From Oscillospiraceae bacterium (lineage in GTDB: Bacteria > Bacillota > Clostridia > Oscillospirales > Oscillospiraceae): 33,736 bases of DNA. Of the stretch, positions 17,340-23,231 are shown one piece after another. The position numbers and the translations under genes are program-made. The stretch spans positions 1 to 33,736 of the forward strand of contig CACZXQ010000035.1 in NCBI GenBank assembly GCA_902785115.1, written 5' to 3'. Each line of letters begins with the position of its first letter. Within the stretch, counting starts at the first letter, position 1. Below the pieces are notes generated by a model that saw only the letters and a program-made list of their open reading frames with translations, did not search any database and was not told the DNA's origin.

Positions 17340-18311
17340 TCACGCGCTCTCGCTGAGCGCCAGCAGCGCCGGGGCGGCGGCTTCTCCGAAGAGGCGGATG
17401 GCCGCAAGCGCCTCCTGGAGGGTGTTGCCGCTGCTGCCGACCTCGATGATGAGGGAGCCGGGCGTCAGGTGCTGGTTATAGCGCTGGGGCACCAGGGACA
17501 CCGGGCGCATCAGCGTCGGGTGCTCGATGCTCACACGCTCCTGCAAATACAGCGCGAGGGCGAGATTGCCCCGCCAGTTGGGGTGGCTCAGCCCGCTCTC
17601 GTCCGTGCCGCAGAGCAGCATCACCTGGCTTGCCACCTCCCCCTCCTCCTCCGCCATGGTCTTGTACACCACGCCGTCAGAGCCCAGAGCATCCCGGTGA
17701 ATGTCCAGCACGATCTGGATGCCGGGATTCTCCGCCAGATGCCGCTCCACCGCCTCGCCCGAACGGGTGTAGGAGCCGGTGTAGCTGGGATAGTCGTAGA
17801 TTTCCCGGTCGTGCAGGACGCTCAGACCCGCGTCCTGGAAAATCCGCGTCAGCTCGTCCCCGACCCGCACGATGCTGTAGCGCGTGTCGGCGGTGCGGCG
17901 GTTGTCGTTGGCCTCGTAGCGGTCAAGCCCCGCCGGGGTGTAGGCCTCGCTGGCGTGGGTGTGGATAATGAGGATCTGTACGCCGTCCGTCGGGAGCTTG
18001 ATTTCCGGCGGGCGGCTCATCAGTTCCGGCACATTGACGTCATAGCCGGTCTCGTTCTTGATGGCGAGTCCGCCGCGGATCGTGGTCTCCCGGATCTCCT
18101 CCGCGTTCACACTCTCCATCACCTGTACCAGCATTCCCTCGGCACTCTCCGCCTCCTCAAGCCATGAAAGCGCCTGTTCGGCCTCCGTCACCGGCTGCGC
18201 CGTTTCCGCGCCGACCGGCGCTGTCTCCATCCCAGCCGCCGAAGCGGTGGAAAAGAGATACAGGCTCATCACAGCCAGTCCCAGCATGGCAAGCATTTTG
18301 GAAATCTGCAT
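17340..18311 (-). CDS. spoIIP: Stage II sporulation protein P (SpoIIP-family peptidoglycan hydrolase)
   Basis: A 323-residue exported protein. Residues 1-26 are a signal or anchor segment; residues about 27-110 are a variable linker; the SpoIIP domain covers about 110-315. Hallmarks are ILIIHTHASEAYTP (metal-binding histidines), IVLDIHRDAL, and RYNQHLTPGSLIIEVGSSG with NTLQEA. SpoIIP is an amidase/endopeptidase that works with SpoIID and SpoIIM to degrade septal peptidoglycan during engulfment; its presence points to a spore-forming lineage. The ATG has a GGGGGTGAGG site. The gene is alone, with its usual neighbour gpr absent from this window. Its upstream region is a family A repeat, so its promoter may lie in or before that element. 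Confidence 0.93.
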   Translation of the reverse strand: MQISKMLAMLGLAVMSLYLFSTASAAGMETAPVGAETAQPVTEAEQALSWLEEAESAEGMLVQVMESVNAEEIRETTIRGGLAIKNETGYDVNVPELMSRPPEIKLPTDGVQILIIHTHASEAYTPAGLDRYEANDNRRTADTRYSIVRVGDELTRIFQDAGLSVLHDREIYDYPSYTGSYTRSGEAVERHLAENPGIQIVLDIHRDALGSDGVVYKTMAEEEGEVASQVMLLCGTDESGLSHPNWRGNLALALYLQERVSIEHPTLMRPVSLVPQRYNQHLTPGSLIIEVGSSGNTLQEALAAIRLFGEAAAPALLALSESA

Positions 18312-18349
18312 CGCCTCACCCCCCCATGGGAAAGGCTATGCGGGGGAAG

Positions 18350-18463
18350 AGTGAATAATGAATCGTGATGCGTGAAAAGTTATGGTGTCCGCCTCCGGCG
18401 GACAAATTCTAATCCGTCGCGGAGCGACACCTTCACTCTTCACTATTCTCTATTCACTTTTTC
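18350..18463. repeat. Intergenic repeat family A, copy 3
   Basis: This copy has the clearest inverted ends: AGTGAATAATGAATCGTGA at the left and its near complement at the right (CACTATTCTCTATTCACT). Inside are GTCCGCC-TCC-GGCGGAC (18387-18403) and GTCGC-GGA-GCGAC (18416-18428). The first stem differs from copies 1 and 2 on both arms so that pairing is kept. It separates divergent spoIIP and the TSCPD gene. Confidence 0.88.
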
Positions 18464-18474
18464 ATACTTGTTCA

Positions 18475-18503
18475 TTGAAATACAGCAAGAACTGTGCTAT
18501 ATT
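18475..18503 (+). promoter_or_regulatory. Promoter of the TSCPD gene
   Basis: TTGAAA (18475-18480), 17-base spacer and TATATT (18498-18503), 23 bases before the ATG, with ribosome site AAAGGAG at 18510-18516. Confidence 0.65.
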
Positions 18504-18525
18504 TCCCACAAAGGAGTTGATACCC

Positions 18526-18777
18526 ATGACTTATACCTATCGCCCGAAGGGCGTCTGCTCCCAGCTCATGGAGATCGAGCTGGAGGGCAACACCATTCAG
18601 TCTGTCAAGGTGATCGGCGGCTGTGACGGCAATCTGCAGGGCATCTCCCGTCTGGTTTCGGGGATGGATGTGGACGAGGCCATCCAGCGCATGGAGGGCA
18701 TCCGCTGCGGCTACAAGCCCACCTCCTGCCCCGATCAGCTGGCGCAGGCGCTCAAGGCCTGCAAGGCGGGGGCATGA
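18526..18777 (+). CDS. TSCPD-domain protein (TIGR03905-type)
   Basis: An 83-residue protein consisting of just a TSCPD domain, named for the motif TSCPDQLA visible at residues 65-72. Other cysteines in VCSQL, GGCDGN and IRCGYK complete the pattern. The domain is known from the C-terminus of some vitamin B12-dependent ribonucleotide reductases and as free-standing small proteins; its function is not established, metal or cofactor binding by the cysteines being a fair guess. The ATG is preceded by AAAGGAG. Its stop overlaps the start of the SleB-type lipoprotein by four bases (ATGA), so the two are translationally coupled, though no functional link is known. Confidence 0.92.
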   Translation: MTYTYRPKGVCSQLMEIELEGNTIQSVKVIGGCDGNLQGISRLVSGMDVDEAIQRMEGIRCGYKPTSCPDQLAQALKACKAGA

Positions 18778-19655
18778 AGCGCCTTTTCGCGCTGCTGCTT
18801 TTCTGCCTGCTGCTTGTCGGCTGTGCAAGATCGGAGACGCCCGCCGCCCCTGAAGAGGCAGAGGCGGCGACCGCCGCTCCCCTGCCGAGCGCGCCGACGC
18901 GCCCATATGAACCCCTGCGCGTTTATTTTGACGGGCTGCTGACGGATCGCGGCTATGTGCGAGACGGCGTCGCCTACCTCGCGCCGGAGACTCTGTGCCG
19001 CTATTATGCGTTGGCGCTTGAAACCGTTATGGACGCGGAATCGTTCACGCTGTCTCTCCCCGGCCTCACCGTGGAGGGGCGGCGGGAACAGCCCTGGTTC
19101 ACCGCCGAGGGGCGCTGTCTCTACGCGCCCGAGGGCTGGATCGAAGCGGACGGGCGGCTGTATCTGCCCGCGGACGCGGTCGAGCGGCTCTTCGGGCTCT
19201 CCATCGCGCTTACCGACGCGCGCGCCGACGTGAGCGGCACGGGCTATGCGCTTTTACAGGGCGGGGAGGACTATTATGCCCGCACGACGCAGGCAGACGA
19301 CCTCTTCTGGCTCACGCACATTATCTATTCCGAGGCACAGCACGAATCTCTCGCGGGGAAGATCGGCGTGGGCAACGTCGTTTTGAACCGCGTGGAGGAT
19401 GATCGTTTTCCCGCGACCGTCACCGCCGTGGTGCTCGATCGGGAGCATACGATTCAATTCAGCCCCGTCGGCACCGGGGAAGTCACCGCCGAGCCGGACG
19501 AGCTGAGCCGCATCGCGGCTTATCTCTGTCTTGAGGGTTACAACACCGCGGGCGGCAGCCTGTACTTTGTGAACCCCGCGCGCGGGGACGCAAGCTGGTT
19601 TGAGCGCTCTCTCACCGAGGTCTGCCGCATCGGAAACCACGTATTTTATCAGTGA
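18774..19655 (+). CDS. Cell-wall hydrolase lipoprotein, SleB/Hydrolase_2 domain
   Basis: A 293-residue lipoprotein with signal peptide and lipobox LLVGC (Cys17), then an Ala/Pro/Glu-rich linker. Residues about 45-155 resemble a stalk-like domain (YFDGLLTDRGYVRDGVAYL, GRLYLPADAVERLFGL) seen in copper-amine-oxidase-N-type modules. The C-terminal SleB-type lytic transglycosylase domain begins near residue 180 (LTHIIYSEAQHESLAGKIGVG, NVVLNRVEDDRFP, TIQFSPV). The Glu in SEAQHES is the expected catalytic acid. SleB-type enzymes hydrolyse spore cortex or cell wall; in an organism with SpoIIP a germination or growth role is likely but unproven. It is coupled to the TSCPD gene. The stop codon lies in an AGTGAAAAG sequence like the border of family A repeats. 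Confidence 0.88.
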   Translation: MKRLFALLLFCLLLVGCARSETPAAPEEAEAATAAPLPSAPTRPYEPLRVYFDGLLTDRGYVRDGVAYLAPETLCRYYALALETVMDAESFTLSLPGLTVEGRREQPWFTAEGRCLYAPEGWIEADGRLYLPADAVERLFGLSIALTDARADVSGTGYALLQGGEDYYARTTQADDLFWLTHIIYSEAQHESLAGKIGVGNVVLNRVEDDRFPATVTAVVLDREHTIQFSPVGTGEVTAEPDELSRIAAYLCLEGYNTAGGSLYFVNPARGDASWFERSLTEVCRIGNHVFYQ

Positions 19656-19729
19656 AAAGAGAAGAGAGAACCGTTATCATCCGTCGCGCACATAACCATT
19701 CATTATTCATTTTTCATTGTTCATTTTAT
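19651..19729. repeat. Degenerate family A repeat remnant
   Basis: Starts with AGTGAAAAG, contains CCGTCGCG without its partner arm, and ends in TTCATTATTCATTTTTCATT, like the right arm of copy 1. Both mini-hairpins are damaged. Its left edge includes the TGA of the SleB-type gene. Interpretation as a decayed copy is tentative. Confidence 0.5.
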
Positions 19730-19746
19730 CTGGCGCGGAGGACACC

Positions 19747-20454
19747 ATGACATTGGAACAGATTTTGATCGAGGGCTTTGCCGCGCTGTCTCTGCCGTTG
19801 GACGAGACGGCGAAGCAGCGCTATCGGCTGTATTACGAGACGCTCACGGAGCAGAACAAGGTGATGAACCTGACCGCCATCGAGGGCGAGGCGGATTCCG
19901 CGCGGCTGCATTTTCTCGACTGTGCCGCCCTGCTGACGCTGTGCGATCTGCGCGGCAAGCGCGTGATCGACGTGGGCAGTGGCGCGGGCTTTCCGGGTCT
20001 TGCGCTGAAGATCGCCCAGCCGGAGATGGATTTGACGCTGCTGGACAGCCTTGACAAGCGGGTAAAGTTTCTGCAAAGCACCTGTGACGCGCTGGGTTTT
20101 GCCGATGTGCGCTGTGTCCACGCCCGGGCTGAGGAGGCGCCGGCGGATTTCCGGCAGGGCTTCGACCTGGCCGTGTCCCGCGCGGTGGCAAGGCTCAACC
20201 TGCTCGCGGAGCTGTGCCTGCCCTTTGTGAAAGCGGGCGGGCTCTTTGTCGCCATGAAGGGTCCCGGCGCGCAGGAGGAGCTTGCGGAGGCGAAAAAGGC
20301 CATCCGCACCCTGGGCGGCGAGGTGGAGCGCGTGGCGGAGTATACGATCCCCGGCACAGATGTGACGCATACCGCCATCCTTATCCGCAAGACCGCCGAA
20401 ACGCCGAAGCGCTATCCCCGCCGCTGGGCGCAGATCAAAAAGCAGCCGCTATGA
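19747..20454 (+). CDS. rsmG: 16S rRNA (guanine-527-N7)-methyltransferase RsmG
   Basis: A 235-residue cytoplasmic methyltransferase that modifies G527 of 16S rRNA. The S-adenosylmethionine-binding motif VIDVGSGAGFPGLALKI is at about residues 75-91, followed by LTLLDSLDKRVKFLQ and, later, VSRAVARLNLLAEL and GLFVAMKGP. N-terminal KQRYRLYYETLTEQNKVMNLT is typical. A longer frame starts at 19717, but the ATG at 19747 has a GGAGG site eight bases upstream and matches the family start. Its stop overlaps the start of the next lipoprotein gene (ATGA). The usual neighbour mnmG is not here. Firm identification. Confidence 0.96.
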   Translation: MTLEQILIEGFAALSLPLDETAKQRYRLYYETLTEQNKVMNLTAIEGEADSARLHFLDCAALLTLCDLRGKRVIDVGSGAGFPGLALKIAQPEMDLTLLDSLDKRVKFLQSTCDALGFADVRCVHARAEEAPADFRQGFDLAVSRAVARLNLLAELCLPFVKAGGLFVAMKGPGAQEELAEAKKAIRTLGGEVERVAEYTIPGTDVTHTAILIRKTAETPKRYPRRWAQIKKQPL

Positions 20455-21393
20455 AACGGCTGCTGTCGCTGCTTTTGGCGCTCGTGCTGTTGCTCTGCGG
20501 CTGCGGGAAGCCGCAAACAGGCGGCGCGGTCACGCTCTGGTGCGCGTCCGACGATCCGCTTCTGCCTGCGATCCGCGCGGCGGCGGAGGACTACGGCTAT
20601 CCCGTGGCGCTGCGGGAGTTTGCGGACGGCGAGGCGCTGCAAAACGCCCTGAACACCGCCCGCCCCGACCTGCTGCTCTGCTCCCATACGCTTGCCTTCC
20701 GCCTTGCGGGCAAGGGGCTGCTGGCGATTTCGGCAAGCGCTGTGCGCTATCCGGACGCGCTCGCCGGACGCGACGAGAGCATCGGAAGGAGCGTGTTTCC
20801 GATCGGGAGCCGGGTACAGCTGCTGCTCCGCCGCGATGCGGAGGCTCCCACCGACTTCCTGTCGCTCTGCGCCTGGGCAAGCGCGCAAAAGCGCCCCTGC
20901 TTCGCCGCCGATTCCTACGCCGATCTGATCTGTCAGGCCATGCTCGGCGCGGGCGAATTTCACGCGGATCGGGAAAAGGACTGCTTCTCCCCCGCCTTTC
21001 AGACGGCCTGGAACGCGCTGGCGGAGTGTGCGTTTTCCGGCAGCCTCTACACTGGGGCGGCTCAGCGGCGGCGTCCCGGCGGGCTTCACCCTCGTTGCGC
21101 CCGCCGCAAGCCCCCGGCTTGCGGATCTGCGCTGTCTCGCGCTCATGCGTCCGGCGCGCGGGGCGAGCGCCTTTGTAAGCTGGCTCTTTGCCGAAAACCG
21201 CACCGCGCAGCTTGCGCTGCAAAGCGGATTGATCCCGGCGCTGCCCGGCGGGGAGGCGTCAGACGCGTTCTCCGCGCTGCTTCTCTCCCTGCGGGAGGAG
21301 CCGCTGTGGCTTGCCGACGGTGAAAGCGACTATGTCAAAAACCGCGCGGCCTTTGAAGTGAGCTTCCGCGAAGCAATGGACTTGCTAAAATAG
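20451..21393 (+). pseudogene. Solute-binding-like lipoprotein with a +1 frameshift
   Basis: The first frame starts at 20451 with a lipoprotein signal (LLLCGC lipobox) and continues with TLWCASDDPLLPAIRAAAEDYG, PDLLLCSHTLAFRLAGKGLL and GSRVQLLLRRDAEAP, the layout of an extracellular binding protein. It leaves the coding frame at the G run 21054-21057. The second frame continues GRLSGGVPAGFTLVAP, FVSWLFAENRTAQLALQSG and EAMDLLK to 21393. The span is 943 bases, one more than 314 codons; removing one G restores a 313-residue protein. The C-terminal SWLFAENRTAQLALQSGLIPA is the usual end segment of family 1 binding proteins. There are no permease genes beside it, so its partner and ligand are unknown. 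It overlaps rsmG by four bases. Confidence 0.85.
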
Positions 21394-21410
21394 GCCGGGC
21401 GTGGTATGAT
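21382..21410 (+). promoter_or_regulatory. hypB promoter
   Basis: TTGCTA (21382-21387), 17-base spacer and TATGAT (21405-21410). The -35 box lies inside the last codons of the preceding lipoprotein gene. Confidence 0.6.
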
Positions 21411-21445
21411 AAAAAAGCTCAAACTATAAAATAACGAGGTGTCTT

Positions 21446-22114
21446 ATGGAAGGCTATCGCGTACTGGAAATCAAACAGAGCGTTTTTGAAAACAACGACC
21501 GGGAGGCAGACAAGCTGCGCGAGCAGCTCAAGCAGGAGAAAACCTTCCTGCTGAATCTGATGAGCTCCCCCGGCTCCGGCAAGACCACCACCCTCAAGGC
21601 CACCATCGCCGCTCTGAAGGATGAATTCCGCATCGGCGTCATGGAGGCCGACATCGACTCCGACGTGGATGCCGCCACCATCGAGAAGACCGGCGCCAAG
21701 GTCATTCAGCTTCACACCGGCGGCATGTGCCACCTGGACGCGGGCATGACCAGGCAGGGGCTCCAGGGTCTCGACACGGCTGACATCGACTTTGCGATCC
21801 TGGAAAACATCGGCAACCTCGTCTGCCCCGCGGAGTTTGACACCGGCGCTGTCAAAAACGCCATGATCCTCTCCGTCCCCGAAGGGCATGACAAGCCCCT
21901 CAAGTACCCCCTGATGTTCTCCATCTGCGACGTGCTGCTCATCAACAAGATCGACGTACTGCCCTACTTCGATTTCGACATCGAGGCGTGCAAAAAGTAC
22001 GTTCTGCGTCTCAACCCCAACATGAAGATCATCCCTATCTGCGCCCGCACCGGCGAGGGCATCGACGAGTTTGCTCAGTGGCTGCGCGAGCATATCACCG
22101 CCTGGAACGCCTGA
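21446..22114 (+). CDS. hypB: Hydrogenase nickel-incorporation GTPase HypB
   Basis: A 222-residue GTPase that helps insert nickel into [NiFe]-hydrogenase. The P-loop SSPGSGKTTTLKA is at about residues 40-52, switch region VMEADIDSDVDAATIEKTG follows, the metal-binding GGMCHLDAGM lies near 92-101, IENIGNL is present as LENIGNLVCP, and NKID (nucleotide specificity) is near 173. The N-terminus lacks the histidine-rich nickel store found in some HypB proteins. No hypA, other hyp gene or hydrogenase lies nearby, so it stands alone here under its own promoter. It could serve a nickel enzyme encoded elsewhere. Ribosome site GAGGTG. Confidence 0.94.
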   Translation: MEGYRVLEIKQSVFENNDREADKLREQLKQEKTFLLNLMSSPGSGKTTTLKATIAALKDEFRIGVMEADIDSDVDAATIEKTGAKVIQLHTGGMCHLDAGMTRQGLQGLDTADIDFAILENIGNLVCPAEFDTGAVKNAMILSVPEGHDKPLKYPLMFSICDVLLINKIDVLPYFDFDIEACKKYVLRLNPNMKIIPICARTGEGIDEFAQWLREHITAWNA

Positions 22115-22145
22115 CCCGAAATCTGACCGGCTTACGCTGACGGCT

Positions 22146-22694
22146 ATGGACGAGAGCAAAAGCAGCATTTATTCCCGCGCATCAAGTTTGATGCAGGAGG
22201 GCACGGAGGAAAGTCTGGCGCAGGCCATGCGTCTCTTTGCCTCGATCCCCGGCTGGCAGGACGCCGACCGGCAGCTTATCCTCTGCCGCACCCGGCGAAA
22301 CCGGATGCTGTGGCAGATCGAGTCGGCAAGGCTGAAGCAGGAGGAGGATCGCTTTGAGCGCAAGGTGACGCGCCGGAAAAGGACGCTTCTCATCGCGCTG
22401 ATCGCGGTGCTGCTGCTTCTGACCGTGATCACGACCGCTGCGATGCTGCAGTTTCGGCGCTACAGCCAGGCGGCCGCCATGTATACCGCCGGGGAGTATG
22501 AACGGGCCGCGGATGCCTTTCAGGCCATGGACGGCTATAAAGACGCAAGAGTCCGGGTCTATCTCTCCGCCATCGCGCTGTACCACGCGGGGAAATACGA
22601 GGAAGCCATTCCCTATTTTGAGTGGCTGGGCGGCGCGTATGATAACGGATATTATCTTCATAAATGCTACGAACGCACAGGAGAGAGGTCCTGA
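22146..22694 (+). CDS. Unknown membrane protein with TPR-like tail (182 aa)
   Basis: Family not recognised. Residues 1-75 are hydrophilic and helical (AQAMRLFASIPGWQDADRQL resembles a repeat unit), residues about 80-102 are one transmembrane segment preceded by a basic patch (RRKRTLL), and the rest holds two degenerate tetratricopeptide-like units (YTAGEYERAADAFQAMDGYK and YHAGKYEEAIPYFEWLGGAY). The pattern GYKDA between repeats is common in Firmicutes proteins of this sort. A longer frame from 22071 overlaps hypB; the ATG at 22146 is preferred, although its ribosome site is weak. The stop codon lies in the loop of its own terminator. Probably co-transcribed with hypB; a scaffold role is a guess. 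Confidence 0.75.
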   Translation: MDESKSSIYSRASSLMQEGTEESLAQAMRLFASIPGWQDADRQLILCRTRRNRMLWQIESARLKQEEDRFERKVTRRKRTLLIALIAVLLLLTVITTAAMLQFRRYSQAAAMYTAGEYERAADAFQAMDGYKDARVRVYLSAIALYHAGKYEEAIPYFEWLGGAYDNGYYLHKCYERTGERS

Positions 22695-22715
22695 AGCCTC
22701 TCTCCTGTATTTTTT
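22677..22715 (+). terminator. Terminator whose loop holds the stop codon
   Basis: Bases 22677-22688 and 22697-22708 form a 12-bp perfect stem; the 8-base loop contains the TGA stop (22692-22694) of the preceding gene. It is followed by ATTTTTTA, a proper T run for the plus strand. A strong intrinsic terminator that overlaps coding sequence. Confidence 0.9.
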
Positions 22716-22722
22716 ATGCGAT

Positions 22723-22974
22723 TTAAAACAAACCCAGAAAGCCTTTTTTCTGATGGGGGGCACTGGTGACGGCTTTTACCTCATAGCCGGTGGCGTTGAT
22801 GGCGTCGCGCAGCGCCTGCTCATTGAGCGCCTCCTCCGAGAGGATCACTGTCTCGCCCTTTGTGTGGGAAGAGCTGACCTTTTTGACCGGGAGCGCCCTG
22901 CGCACCGCGTCGTTCACATGCGCCTCGCACATGCCGCACATCATGCCGTCTACCCTGACTTTTGTCTCGATCAT
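22723..22974 (-). CDS. Heavy-metal-associated (HMA) domain protein, CopZ-like
   Basis: An 83-residue protein with a ferredoxin-like HMA fold. The metal motif reads GMMCGMCEAHV at about residues 10-20 (MxCxxC), followed by NDAVRRALPVKKVSSSH and ALRDAINATGYEV, matching the two helices of copper chaperones. A charged tail ending KKGFLGLF extends beyond the domain. It is the last gene of the feo operon, 25 bases after the Cys-rich peptide, with an AGGAGA site. HMA proteins usually carry copper or zinc; placement in an iron-uptake operon makes a role in iron or general metal handling possible. The longer frame upstream (to 23106) runs through the Cys-rich gene and is not used. Confidence 0.88.
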   Translation of the reverse strand: MIETKVRVDGMMCGMCEAHVNDAVRRALPVKKVSSSHTKGETVILSEEALNEQALRDAINATGYEVKAVTSAPHQKKGFLGLF

Positions 22975-22999
22975 ACGCTTCTCTCCTGGCCACTGAAAT

Positions 23000-23191
23000 C
23001 TATGATTTCCTCGCTGTCGCGCAGCCGCCGCAGCCGCCGGAGCAAGCGCCGCAGCTTGCGCAATTGCAGCCGCAGGAGGATTTGCCCGCCTTCTTATCGC
23101 GCACAAGACTGCGCACCGCGAGCCCCACCACGAGCAAAATCACCGCGATGACCACGATATTGGCAATATTCGCTGAAAGAAATGCAAGCAT
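23000..23191 (-). CDS. FeoB-associated Cys-rich membrane protein
   Basis: A 63-residue peptide: one transmembrane helix (residues about 9-29, IANIVVIAVILLVVGLAVRSL), a basic RDKKAGK stretch, then a cysteine cluster (SCGCNCASCGACSGGCGGC) with eight cysteines in 19 residues. This is the known small partner encoded after feoB in many Firmicutes; it is thought to act with the FeoB channel, possibly in place of FeoC, but its mechanism is not settled. An AAGGAGG site precedes the ATG. It lies 40 bases past feoB. Confidence 0.93.
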   Translation of the reverse strand: MLAFLSANIANIVVIAVILLVVGLAVRSLVRDKKAGKSSCGCNCASCGACSGGCGGCATARKS

Positions 23192-23231
23192 AGAATCCTC
23201 CTTTGGTCAACGACCGCTATCTTCTAAGCGC

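Noticed and set aside
12198..18463. Family A repeats as a CRISPR array
   Set aside because: Copies are thousands of bases apart, differ in sequence, and have no regular spacers or cas genes.
20214..21323. A single 369-codon plus-strand protein starting inside rsmG
   Set aside because: The first 79 codons are an out-of-frame reading of rsmG; the real gene starts at 20451 with a lipoprotein signal, and the last 90 codons of this frame are after the frameshift and read nonsense.
22071..22145. Upstream start (MLSGCASI) for the TPR-like protein that mimics a lipobox
   Set aside because: It lies inside hypB in another frame, has no ribosome site, and the transmembrane topology of the protein does not need a lipoprotein signal.
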